Assembly (NCBI GenBank): GCA_017979445.1
Contig: CM030707.1
Location: 26,629,756-26,693,755 of the forward strand
DNA length: 64,000 nucleotides
Reading direction: 5' to 3'
Source of the DNA: Akebia trifoliata
Taxonomy: Eukaryota; Streptophyta; Magnoliopsida; Ranunculales; Lardizabalaceae
Under the pieces are notes generated by a model, which was given only the letters and a program-made list of their open reading frames with translations, had not been told where the DNA came from and did not search any database. A program made the position numbers and the translations under genes. Of this stretch, positions 54,065 through 64,000 are shown piece after piece (within the stretch, counting starts at the first letter, position 1; each line of letters opens with the position of its first letter).

Positions 54065-56548
54065 ATGGATGCGATTGACATTTATAAGTGTGAAAGTGTG
54101 CATGTGAATGAAAATGTGGGATCATCTTCGATTATGGAAGTAGATATTGGGGAACGTGTTGATTGCCTCAGTCCTAACAAAGATGTTCGAAAGTTAAATG
54201 CACCATATGTTGGGATGGTTTTTGATCAAGTGAGGAAGCAAAAAAATACTATGAAGAATACGGACGTCAGGAAGGGTTTTGCATTCGTGTACGCAGTAGT
54301 TTAAGGACGATAAGAGGTTCAAATGCGGTGACTGGGATAAGATATGTTTGCATACATGAAGGCAAACATACATTGAGGATGAAAGAAGATGTGATAACAG
54401 ATGAGAATGAAAAGGGGAAGAAGAGAATTGTAAGAAATTGTTCTACTTTTAAATGTGGATGTGAAGCAAACATGCGTATTGTATTCGACCAACGTGTAGT
54501 AAAATGGAGAGTGTCGGTTTTCAACGATGATCATAATCATAAGGTTGTCACGCCATCGAGGAGAATGAAAATGAAGTCGAATCGAAATATGCCAAGCGTA
54601 GCTAAGGATCTAACAAAAACATTTCGTAATCAAAACATTCAAATTAATAAAGTTCCATCAATTCTTCGTGGAGATATGATCAGTTTTGATGATAGAGACT
54701 GTGACAATCACCTTCGAAATGTTAGGCGACAGGATTTGGAAAGAGGTGATGCACAATGTGTACTTGAGTACTTTATTAAAAAATAGAATGAAAATCCACA
54801 ATTTTTCTATGGGATACAATGTGATGAAGATGGGAGAGCAGTTAATTTTTTTTGGGTGGATGCGAGGTCAAGATTGTCATATAAATATTTCGGTGATGTG
54901 GTTACATTTGACACAACTTATAGGACAAATAAGTACAAGATGCCATTCGCCCCGTTTACTGGAGTCAATCATCATTTTCAATCTATCCAATTTGGATGCG
55001 CTCTTCTAGGAGATGAGACAAAGACTACTTTTGTATGATTGTTCGAGATGTGGCTTAAAGCTATGAAGGGAAAACATCCAATTTCAATAATCACAGACCA
55101 GGACTTGGCAATGAGGAATGCAATTGCCAAAGTTTTCCCAATAGCCGTTATCGTCTATGTATTTGACACATTCAGAAGAAATTTGCGGAGAAATTATCTC
55201 ATAAATACTTTGAAAATTCTACTTTCAGAAGTAAAATAGAAAAATGTATTTGGTCGACATATTCTGGGGAAGAGTTCGAAAAACAGTGGCATAATGTGAT
55301 TCAGGAAAATGGATTAGAAGAAAATGAATGGTTGCAACACCTGTTTGAAATACAGGAATCTTAGGTCCCTACGTATAATCGAACAACTTTTTTTGCTGGT
55401 ATGAATACCACTGGGCGTAGCGAAAGCATCAATGCATTTTTTTGATGGATTTGTTAATTTGACAACAAGTCTCAGAGAATTTGTTGTGAAGTATGAAGAA
55501 GTTTTGAAGAATATTTTGAAAAAGGAGAGTGATGAAGATTATGAGACAGAGCACAAGTTTCGATATGTCAATGACAACGACTTGCTTTTGAAACATGCTG
55601 CAACAGTTTATACAAGAAGTATATTTGAAAAATTAAAGGAAGAATGGGTCCAAGTTTTCCGATATAAAGTTGAAAGAAGGAAGATAGAAGAAGGAATTCA
55701 GACGTTTTTTGTGAAAACAAAGTTTGGAGAGCCTGATGACTTTATTTTAAAAATAAATGTGGATACCTACGAGGGTACACGCGGGTGTAAAAAATTTGAG
55801 TTTCTTGGAATTGTTTGTCGGCATTTTTTAAAGGTGTTCACATATCTTGACATTGATATTATACCATCACACTTTATTATTGAGAGATGGAGACAAGGGG
55901 CCAATAAATTTAGGGTGATGGATGTACAAGTAACAATCGATGGTTATGAACCTTCCGAAGCATTGAGATATGGTAATATGTGTAAACAGGCTACTACATT
56001 AGCCAGTTATGCATCATCTTCAATGAAAGCATACGCATTTTTCACGAATACCGTAAATGATTTGTCGAAACAAATTTATGCAATTAAAATGGAAGAAATG
56101 ATAGAAATTGTTGCTCAACCAAATGAAGAGGCACTTGAAAAAGGAAAATGTAACCTATCTCAGTTACTTTTAGACCCGAATGTCACGCAAACAAAGGGTA
56201 GAAAGAAGGATGACAAGGGAAAAGAAAAAGTTGATACTACGGGTAGGTTGAAAAGCAGTATTGAGTTGAGCCAACAAAAGAAGAAAAGAAAATGTGCATT
56301 CTGTCATAACCTTAGATACGATAAGCGAATATGTCCTGTGAATCCAAATAGAAAGAAAAAAGATTGTATTCAAGGTAATTATAAGTATCTTTATAAACTA
56401 ATGACTTGATTTAATGCATTTAATTGAATAAATTTTAAATAATGTCTTATTTATTTATTTATGAATTTTTCCTCAGAAATTAATGATATACAAGAATTGG
56501 GCAAAGACATGGAGAGCGATCATGAGGCCTTTCATTTGGAATGAGGGT
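54065..56548 (+). pseudogene. FAR1-type Mutator-like transposase, decayed
   Basis: Moves a Mutator-like DNA transposon. Order seen: FAR1 DNA-binding zinc-finger region (AKKYYEEYGRQEGF in a second frame near 54240, then FKCGCEANMRIVF and DDHNHKV around 54440-54540), MULE catalytic domain ([57 protein letters not shown]) and SWIM zinc finger (GCKKFEFLGIVCRHFLKVF, about 55790-55845). The C-terminal zinc knuckle (CAFCHNLRYDKRICP) lies near 56290, followed by a GT donor and a likely final exon at 56478-56548. Damage: frameshifts near 54231, 55145 and in the T-run at 55437-55443; stops at 54784, 55036, 55160 and 55362, mostly where Gln or Trp is expected. The 325-codon C-terminal frame 55432-56409 is still open. 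Confidence 0.92.
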
Positions 56549-58009
56549 ATGTTATGTTTAAATATATTCTCACTTACTGATTTTCTTAGTCTGTTGGAAT
56601 ATAACATATTCTCACTTACTGATTTTCTTAAGTTGCTCTTTTTGGTAATTCCTGAAAGTATGGTTAGTGTTTTTTAGTTGTTTATTGATTGATTTGATTA
56701 ATAAATTTGTAGAATGTTATAATTGACCAGATACTAGAACCTGAAATACGGGTAACTGTTGCTATGGGTACTAAGATGCGTTATACCAAGATGCTGACAT
56801 ATATCTTTTCGATGATCCTTTTAGTGTTGTGGATGCTCACACGGGAACGTATTTGTTTAAGGTAACTGTTCTTTTTTTTACTTCTAATTCCTTGTTTTTT
56901 CGTTGAATAAGATTCTGAGTTGTTGTTCACTAGTAACTGAGATTTTGGTTTTTTCATTTTCTTTTGAAATCTATGTAGGTTTAGCTCATTGGGTATCCTT
57001 TCAAAGAGACTATAGCTTTTTATTTTACTTTTTTTTTCCCCACTGTTCTGGTTAAATAAGCATTTAATTATCAAGGGATTCTTATTTGTACAAAAGATAT
57101 GTCTAGCTTGGAACGAGCATGAAGAAATGAATGATACTTCTTTAATTTTGGGTTTTTCTAATGAATGATTCTTATTTGTACAAAAGATAATTCTTCATTT
57201 TTTTTGTTTGCAAGTATAATTGAGGTCCATTTGATGAATTTAAAAAATACTAGTAACAAACCATAGAAGGTGCTTGTCTTGTTGAGTTTGCATTTAAGTG
57301 ATGAGGTACAAAGTTCTCAAACAATGTTGTTGGGGTTTGTATTGTATCCTGAAATTAAAATGAGGAATAGTTGTTTCAGATCATCTTGTGTTGTATATTT
57401 GGTATATGCTGGTGCTTTAAGCTTTGTTCATTGGTTTCTTTATGTATAGTTCCCCCCAAGGCCAAATCACTCTCATTATTACAAATGGTGTAGAACTACT
57501 AACATGAAGGTGGTAAAGTATGTGTTAATACCATAGACCTAGGATCGAAAACCTGACTGCATTCTTAAACTTGTCATCAATAAAAGAAAACTAACCACTT
57601 CTGTTTCATAAGATGACATTTGCACACGCAATGGATTGGATTAGGATCGGGTCAGTTTCAATCTGGAATCAAATTGATAATAATTGCATTGGATCCAGAA
57701 TGGCTCTGATACTTTGGATCAAATTCTTATACAATCTCCGTTTTAGGACCCAAATCTACTCTAATGACAATTTGTTAAGATCCAGGTCCAATCAATCCAA
57801 TTTAATATATGAAATATGGATACACATCATATTTGGATATTGAAATCAAGGATATTAGTCATATAAAACTCAGTTTTCTTTCCTCATGGAAATGCCAACT
57901 TAACTAAGTTTGTAAGACACCTGTTTCCATATAATTCTTAGTTCTATAAATTTCTCTTTTTCCATATAATTCTATTAGAATTGGAGCATTTAAGATTTTA
58001 ACATATTGG
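56549..58009. other. Gap: downstream of the transposase
   Basis: No gene recognised. A 26-bp phrase (ATATTCTCACTTACTGATTT) is duplicated at 56561 and 56606. The matching right terminus of the Mutator-like element is not evident in this region. Confidence 0.4.
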
Positions 58010-58380
58010 ATACAGGTTGGAAAAGCATATTTTGAGCTAGTAGATTACTTAGAAGCTGATCTGATTCAACCAAAAAGAAAAAGCGAATCGAATATTGTAG
58101 CTACAAGCCTACGTGGGACTTCCTTGATTCGTTAGGTGCACCTTCAACTGCTCCAGCACCCATTAATAATAATAGTGAAAAATGCTCGCTCTCACAGTGG
58201 GTTCTGCTTCTGCCCCACCAACAGGAACAAGGACGAAATGCAGATGTTTTAAGAGGTGTAGAGGGGTTGCAGCAGATGGGTTCCCGTCATTTCTTCCGAA
58301 GCAAGTGGAGAGAATCAGAGACCCATTTGCTCGAAAGTTGGCTAAAAGGATTGAAAGACTTCCTGTTAAAGGGTGTCATT
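58010..58380 (+). pseudogene. Unrecognised host-gene fragment
   Basis: Exon-like sequence after an acceptor-like TACAG. The frame 58182-58409 reads ADGFPSFLPKQVERIRDPFA then RKLAKRIERLPV, a charged segment preceded by a Ser/Thr/Cys/Arg-rich stretch, as in nuclear-encoded organelle proteins after a transit peptide. I do not recognise the family. Same orientation as the glycerol kinase and ALY fragments downstream. Confidence 0.4.
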
Positions 58381-58740
58381 TAATATGTATATATTTTCCC
58401 CTTCTTTGATGTTTTCTTTTGTTCTGAACTTTTTGTTATAATGGGTTTCCTTCAATTGTTTGTTTGATGAAATTATAGTTGTGTGTGTGGGTGAGTGTGG
58501 CCTTTTTTTCTCATTGTAAGTGATAATTAGTAAATTTTCTTACGTTTTTGAGTTAGTTGGATTGATTTGAGAAATGGGAATTGAATTACCTTCATTTTAA
58601 GTTTTCCTCAAGAAATTTAATATTTTTTTGTAGGAAAAAAAATTCATTAAAGGAGTTTGAGATGGAGATGACTAACCAAAGCTAAATACAAGCCAGACTA
58701 ACCAAAAGACCCATAACAAAGGAAACTACTTAGCTCTAAT
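58381..58740. other. Gap before the glycerol kinase fragment
   Basis: AT-rich, intron-like, nothing else seen. Confidence 0.4.
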
Positions 58741-58745
58741 GTACA

Positions 58746-59142
58746 AAATACAAACCCAAATGCCCCAGCGAATTATGCTTTGGAGGGGTCTATTGCTATT
58801 GCTCGTGCAGCAGTTCAATGGTTGAGGGACAGTCTTGGAATAATTCAGAGTGCGAGTGAGATTGAAGAGTTGGTGGAAAAGGTGGAGAATTCTGGAGGGG
58901 TGTACTTTGTGCCAGCTTTCAATGGACTATTTGCACCGTGGTGGTGTGATGATGCACGTGGGGTGTGTATTGGGATCACAAGGTTTACGAACAAGGCACA
59001 CATTGCACGAGTTGTTCTTGAGAGTATGTGTTTTCAAGTGAAGGATGTGTTGGACTCAATGCACAAGATGCAAGTGAGAAGGGAGAGTTCTTGCGTAGGG
59101 TGGATGGTGGAGCAACTGTTAACAATCTTTTGATTCAGACTC
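58746..59142 (+). pseudogene. Glycerol kinase fragment, penultimate exon
   Basis: Glycerol kinase makes glycerol 3-phosphate from glycerol and ATP (GLI1/NHO1 in Arabidopsis). Reads [59 protein letters not shown] and [19 protein letters not shown], all classic for the C-terminal domain. After SMHK one base is missing (near 59064), and the next frame reads [21 protein letters not shown] up to a donor at 59142. The N-terminal two thirds of the gene is absent. Relative to its partner exon at 60917, the intervening intron holds pieces of another gene. Confidence 0.93.
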
Positions 59143-59426
59143 AGGTTTTGTTTCATTGATCCATTCTTGTTTTGGTTTTTGTTAGTTATACTTATGTTAT
59201 CCAAATTGGCCCTAAGATTAACCCACCAAATCATGGGTTCAAAACTTGGACTAGTTTGATTCAGCTTGGGAAAGTCATCTCAGATTCCCAAGCTGTATTG
59301 GATACTCGATACTTGCATGCTTCTAAATTTTTTGTGGGTATCACATTCATGTTGAGCGGAGAAGTTTTCTGATTTAGATACCTTCAGTTCATTGAGGTTA
59401 AATAACTAAATTTTCTTGATTTTCAG

Positions 59427-60556
59427 GCATACTTGTCCCTTCCAGAGGGAACAGCAACTGTAGTTGGACTAATAGCAATGATGACTGATCACTACAATAT
59501 CATGGTGAGTTAGCTATTGATTTATAAACAAAAAATTTTGATGGTCTGTTTTCCTTCGATAAGTAAATCAATGGTGAAAGAGAACTATAATTATAAGTTA
59601 TAACTACAAAACTAACTAAAATGCTTAGTTAATTGAAAAAGGTCTTTAGCACTAGTATTTTGCATATTGCCGATAAACACTAGACTTTCTATTAAAATGT
59701 TTGTGCAAACTCTATAAGCATTACTCCATCATTAGTGCTAAAGTCACTAGAACCTCTTAAATGACATGTTCTCTCCCTTCTTGTTAGCGTTCCTAAATTA
59801 ATAATGATCAAATAGAGAACCTTTGAGGCTTAACTTCCATGCATGATGCTCTTTGATCTTTTTTAGGTAGTCGATTTCATGCTTTTGGAAAAAGGACTCC
59901 TCGCTTCCCTGTTGACTGGGAAAAGGATGTTTCACCAAGTAAACAAGGTCCAAAATCAGATATAGATTTTGATGAAGTTGCTCATGGGGGCAGCATTAGC
60001 ACTGGCAGAGGCTTTACAAAGAGGAGGATCTTCCCAAGTATTTCAAACACCAAACAGAAGAATGGAGGGCACGAGACCCTCCCCTGTTTGGAATGGTGAA
60101 GAGATGGTATGCTCTTTCAAGTTTTTTTTTTTTTTTTGGGTGCTCTCGCCAATAATGTTTCAAATAGATTAATTAACTTATTTATTTCCTATCCACAAAT
60201 TTAGCACCCTGAGTCTGAGATGGTTAGTACTAAGCTTATTGGTACTGCAATGAATGAGGGTTGTTGGAAAAGTTGTTTAGGAAGCAGGGAAGCTGAAAAT
60301 GGAGATTTTTCCAGAGATACAAATGGCCTTGGTACAGTGCAAGATCATGTAAAGGAGAAGAAGTTTCATGGAAACAAGCAAGAAATTTAAAACCTTGAAA
60401 GTGATCATATTGACAATGTTGGGGAAGGGGCTAGTGGTACTGGACTCAATTTGATTTCTGTCAAAGAAAAAGTAGAAACTGAAGTTACAAATACTAAGAA
60501 TGAGTTATTCTCTCATCAGGGTCCAAGGAAGAAAAGTAGGCAACTTTTTGTTGAAG
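59427..60556 (+). pseudogene. ALWAYS EARLY (LIN-9/DIRP family) gene fragment, three exons
   Basis: ALWAYS EARLY proteins are plant relatives of the LIN-9/Mip130 chromatin factors. Exons: 59427-59504 ([19 protein letters not shown]), 59868-60106 (GSRFHAFGKRTPRFPVDWEK, and after a frameshift from an extra G near 59985, ALALAEALQRGGSSQVFQTP) and 60205-60556 (CLGSREAENGDFSRDTNGLG ... GPRKKSRQLF, with a TAA near 60388). All have GT-AG borders, so the fragment was copied as genomic DNA. The Myb N-terminus and the DIRP domain are missing. It lies inside the last intron of the glycerol kinase fragment, in the same orientation. Family call rests on remembered sequence. Confidence 0.82.
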
Positions 60557-60916
60557 GTAAATCAACTATTGCCTATAAGTTTCTCACTCAGTGTGTTTAT
60601 GTTTATTATATGTTTTTAACTTTTTTTTTATTTTTTTTTATATATTTGCTTACCTTTTTTTTTTTGGTTTAAAATTAAACCTTTGTTCTATTTGTCAACA
60701 GATTAAAACTAGTTTTTCTACCTTGAAAAAACTAACTCGCATGTACTTGTTTTAGCATTTTTTTTCTTCATTTACATAATGTTTATGCAAAAGTTCAGCA
60801 ATAGAACTATACTGAACTGTCACCATCGTCTTTCTTAACTTTTTCTTCATGTGCAGCCTCTCATTCTAATGCTCTTAATCATGGATTAATCTTTGTTTTT
60901 TCATTCTGATTTGTAG

Positions 60917-61162
60917 GCGGATTTGTTGGGAAGTCTTGTGGTGAGACCCGCTGACATTGAAACAACAGCCCTCAGTGCAGCTTATGCTAATGGATTAGCT
61001 GTTGGAATTTGGATTAAAAATTATATTTTTGTTGCCCAAGGGAAAGCCGAGAAAGACACCACTTTCCGACCCAAATTAGATGAGGAACAGAGGAAGAAGA
61101 AACTAGAGTCTTGGTGCAAGGCCGTCTCGAGAACTTTTGATTTGGCTGATCTTTCCCTCTAA
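60917..61162 (+). pseudogene. Glycerol kinase fragment, last exon
   Basis: Follows an AG acceptor and reads ADLLGSLVVRPADIETTALS, AAYANGLAVGIW, then TTFRPKLDEEQRKKKLESW and KAVSRTFDLADLSL with the natural stop at 61160. It is open throughout (81 codons) and looks like the genuine C-terminus of plant glycerol kinase. Possibly the piece is young, or the true exon pair of a gene whose 5' end was lost. Confidence 0.93.
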
Positions 61163-62049
61163 CTTATCTACTCAATGCTTGTACTTAAATCCTTTTCAAC
61201 TTTCAATTTGATTTTGAATAAAGAATCAAGTGTTTGTGAATGATAAATACTTTCCTTGATCATGTTTCTTTATTTTTTATATTTTATTTTATAGTTTTGC
61301 AAATCTTAATTGGTTTCGATTTTAGTCATGATGGGATATGAAAACAGCCATGCCATTCAGATAGATGGATAGTCATGGTGAATTGCTAGGCAATTGAGGC
61401 AAGCTGTGAATTGAACCATAAACTGGCCAAGATTTTATAGAATCTTGTAAACCGATTTGCAAGACATTTAAGGTTTTGAAAACCATTTAAGAGTGACTCT
61501 GATTGTTAAGAAATGTAGCGTAGAATATATAACTAATAAGACCCTAAAAGAGGTGATCAATGGTATTCATTCTGGATTATGTGTCAAGGACGTAGGCAAT
61601 TTGCCGAATCACATAAAATCTTATGGGTTCATTTTTCATTTTTCCATATAACAAAATCCTCTTGAAACATGAGAATCTGTACAAGGATTGGGGAAGAAAA
61701 AACAATGGCATTTAAAGTCATTTTCGATTAGTATTGCAAAGAACAAAACTCAAGTTGTTCAGGACTTGAGAGGATTTTTAACCAATAAAGAAGATAAAAT
61801 ATCAACTCAAGCATTGTTTAAATTAAAATGAATAACTAATTCATTTAAAAAATAAAATAAAAAGAATCTCCATTTCAAAGCTCAACACAACACTACAACA
61901 CACCCCACCCACCACAACATAACTTGATAATTTACACATAACCAACAATCCCTAGCAGTAGTTCAAGAGAGAAAAACAAAGAAAATACAAAACAAACTTA
62001 GAAGAAAAAAAAATCCATATTTGTTGATGATAGAGAGGGAGGTGTTCTT
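61163..62049. other. Gap: intergenic
   Basis: No gene. Polyadenylation-like AATAAA at about 61217 fits the 3' end of the glycerol kinase fragment. AT-rich elsewhere. Confidence 0.45.
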
Positions 62050-62145
62050 TTAAGATCTGACCTTGAAAGGGATGGCCCTAATGACAATTTGGTGGTACAC
62101 TGCAGCAAGAGCAGCTCCAATGAAGGGTCCCACCCAGAATATCCA
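62050..62145 (-). pseudogene. PIP1-type aquaporin, last exon only
   Basis: PIP1 proteins are plasma-membrane water channels. Minus strand after a CAG acceptor: [20 protein letters not shown] then [11 protein letters not shown] and TAA. The exon begins exactly at the conserved WIFWVGPF junction and ends with the PIP1-type C-terminus, but no earlier PIP exons lie to the right, where a kinase exon is found instead. Confidence 0.88.
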
Positions 62146-62964
62146 CTGAACCCAAACAAACAAACAAACATTAGTTCCTATTAATAGAATTATGGAAAAA
62201 TATTTATGTAATATAAAGTATGATAAGAGGGGTGTAGACATACATGGTCATCCCAATCTTAAGATTTTAATGAACATAACCTGAATATGCAGATTTCCAT
62301 CGATCTATATTGAGATGTTTTAAAGGACAGATATTATGACCCTTTGTTGAGGAGGAGACTATTTTCTATGCCCTAATAGACTTGGGTAGGCTCAAATTAG
62401 CTAACAGAAAAGAAAATGATGATCCATCAAGAGGATTACACTGTCATTTTCTTTTTCTTTTTCTTTTTCTTTTTCTTTTTCTTTTTCTTTATTCTTTTTT
62501 TTCTTTCCAATGTCTAAATATAGAATAAAAATAGGGAAAATATTACAATTAATGGCATGGTCAAGAAGAAAAACATTTATTGTAAAAAATCTGAGATTTT
62601 TCTCAAATGATATGTCATTCATCTATACAAAAGAAGAAAAATCCAGAAGTCATTGAACATATAAGAAAGCAGAAGTTACTATTTTTATCATTCACCAACA
62701 GTCCCAAATTCAACAAACCTTATAAGAAATTTATGAAAATTGAGTATTATTTATTTTCAAAAATGTTGAGGGAAACAAAATTGATCTTTTTTTTTTCTTC
62801 TTTTGTTCACTTTGTTACTTAAATGGCCAAATTAGTAAAACACAACATTTTATTGGTATCCCCCTCTTTTAACTGTTATGTTTGATGAAAACTTTAACCA
62901 TTGCACATACATCTAATATCAAAGAGAAAACATGTATATTCAGTAAGGAAAAGATAAAACTTAC
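62146..62964. other. Gap between PIP1 and BSK exons
   Basis: No gene. Contains the CTTTTT hexanucleotide repeat and a T-run. Possibly remains of introns of both fragments. Confidence 0.4.
62440..62492. repeat. (CTTTTT)n microsatellite
   Basis: About eight uninterrupted CTTTTT units. It explains the Lys-Glu repeat frame on the minus strand. Confidence 0.95.
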
Positions 62965-63153
62965 ATCAGATTTTGTTTGCAGGGGGGCAAGTGTCGCAAC
63001 AAGTTTCTTTGGATGGGGCCTTTCCCGAGGTTCATATTGCAAGCATTGAGAGGCAAAGTCAACAACCACAGTTGATTCTTTTGTTGAAAAGTTTCCCTCT
63101 AAATGTGAATCCATTAAGAGAGGGATATTCTTGCCACGTATCATATCAAGAGC
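62965..63153 (-). pseudogene. BSK (brassinosteroid-signalling kinase) exon, single
   Basis: BSKs are membrane-linked receptor-like cytoplasmic kinases. Minus strand reads ALDMIRGKNIPLLMDSHLEG, NFSTKESTVVVDFASQCLQY, EPRERPHPKKLVATLAPLQT, KSD. That is exactly 63 codons between an AG acceptor and a GTAAGT donor. This is the end of the kinase domain just before the TPR region. Open and in phase, but no neighbouring BSK exons are recognised within the window's last 850 bp or to its left. Confidence 0.85.
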
Positions 63154-64000
63154 CTACATAGATACATAGAAAGATCAATCAAATGAATGGGTGCTCAAAT
63201 TTTTATTTCAAACTGGAGCGCACATCAGGAAAAATTCTAACTAAACCAAAATTTTCATTCTAGGTAATTGTCATTTTAAACAGATACAATGGAGTACTCA
63301 AAGACTAAGATGAAATAACATTTAGGTTCAATGAAGAATTTGGTCTTATAAATACTTCAAAGCTCCTATGTGCAAAGTTTCAAATGAAACAATAGCTTAA
63401 AAACCAAAACATTCCATGACTAAATGTTGATATTCAACAATCTCTTCCCTATTATGCAATCTCCTGGAGCTTTTCAAGAAGGTAATTAGAAATCGATCTA
63501 GTATAGAGAATCAAATGAAACAATAGCTTTAAAACTAAAACATTCCAAGATTATATGATGTCATTCAACAATCTCATCCCTTTTATGCAAACTCCTTAGA
63601 GATTGTCAAGAAGGAATATAAATTGATCTAGAACAAAGATAACAATCCCATATATCATAGCACTCAGTCGAGCCAATCCTAAAGCCAGATGGCACTAATG
63701 TGATTGTATAATATAAAATGGCCACACTGAAGGAATTTCAACATAGAGAAGAGAACATTGGACCCATTATTGAATAAGAAATCTTCACAAACTAAGAATG
63801 GTCCTCTCATCTGCACTGACTACTTTCCCATGTACTATTCAAAGTACTTAGTCAAACCAATCCTAAAGCAAGAAAGCACCAACAAAAGAATTTGTGCAAC
63901 TTCGGATATTTGGGTAAATCTCTACAACCTCAGTTATCCAGTTGTAGAAAAATCTAAGAATAGAGGATCAAAGAATAGAGGTTGAAAGCCCTAAGTCACC
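63154..64000. other. Gap: possible BSK intron or unrelated sequence
   Basis: No coding sequence recognised. Holds the 131-bp duplication and a further diverged pair: CCAATCCTAAAG near 63675 and 63858. Confidence 0.4.
63381..63640. repeat. 131-bp tandem duplication
   Basis: CAAATGAAACAATAGCTT at 63381 recurs at 63512, with parallel text (TTCAACAATCTC, TCAAGAAGG, GATCTAG) after it. Confidence 0.85.

Noticed and set aside
57600..57850. Frame 57613-57843 as a gene
   Set aside because: No domain, AT-rich context, many Ile/Asn/Ser residues; looks random.
1..64000. tRNA, rRNA or other structural RNA genes
   Set aside because: None recognised on either strand; the PBS sites only resemble a tRNA end.

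Overview
The window is eukaryotic, from a repeat-rich plant genome, most likely a eudicot. The evidence is Ty3/gypsy retrotransposons of the Tat/Ogre type, retroelement-borne plant mobile domain (PMD) genes, a FAR1-type Mutator transposase, GT-AG introns, and exons of plant genes (glycerol kinase, ALWAYS EARLY, PIP1 aquaporin, BSK kinase). I see no intact gene. Every long coding region carries stops, frameshifts or truncation.

About 77% of the window is nested retrotransposons. The host layer, element C, is a decayed Tat-type polyprotein on the + strand. It starts in the protease at 7726, breaks at 8958, resumes at 43895, breaks again at 45705 and resumes at 49051-49660. A giant minus-strand element, B (8959-43894), sits in the first break, flanked by ACAAA target duplications 35 kb apart. 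Without nested insertions and a tandem duplication B is about 24.6 kb. In its own 5' to 3' order it has a 2.3-kb LTR, a primer-binding site, a long leader holding three hairpin-repeat arrays, gag, protease, a G-patch spacer, reverse transcriptase, two RNases H and integrase. Two intron-containing genes on the opposite strand follow (PMD type and probable DUF7745 type), then a polypurine tract and the 3' LTR. Solo LTRs are nested at 5241-7025, 35526-40572, 36532-40525 and 45706-49050, each with its own 5-bp duplication. The left end (1-4850) is a fragment of another Tat element, D, with a large 34-bp tandem array.

The right part (49.7-64 kb) is a patchwork. It has Mutator-like termini in head-to-head orientation around a pair of foldback MITEs, a broken FAR1-type transposase gene, and exon-sized fragments of at least four or five unrelated host genes. 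One is an ALWAYS EARLY fragment lying inside an intron of a glycerol kinase fragment. Introns are kept, so these pieces were moved as DNA.

The most striking signal is structural. The tandem arrays of the Tat-type elements are built of short hairpins, and when a stem base changes between copies its partner often changes too. Separately, three different LTR families (A, B, D) share a hairpin with a conserved 13-nt loop (TGCCTAAC, A or C, CCTT) on stems of unrelated but self-complementary sequence. This looks like a conserved RNA element near the 5' end of the retroelement transcript.
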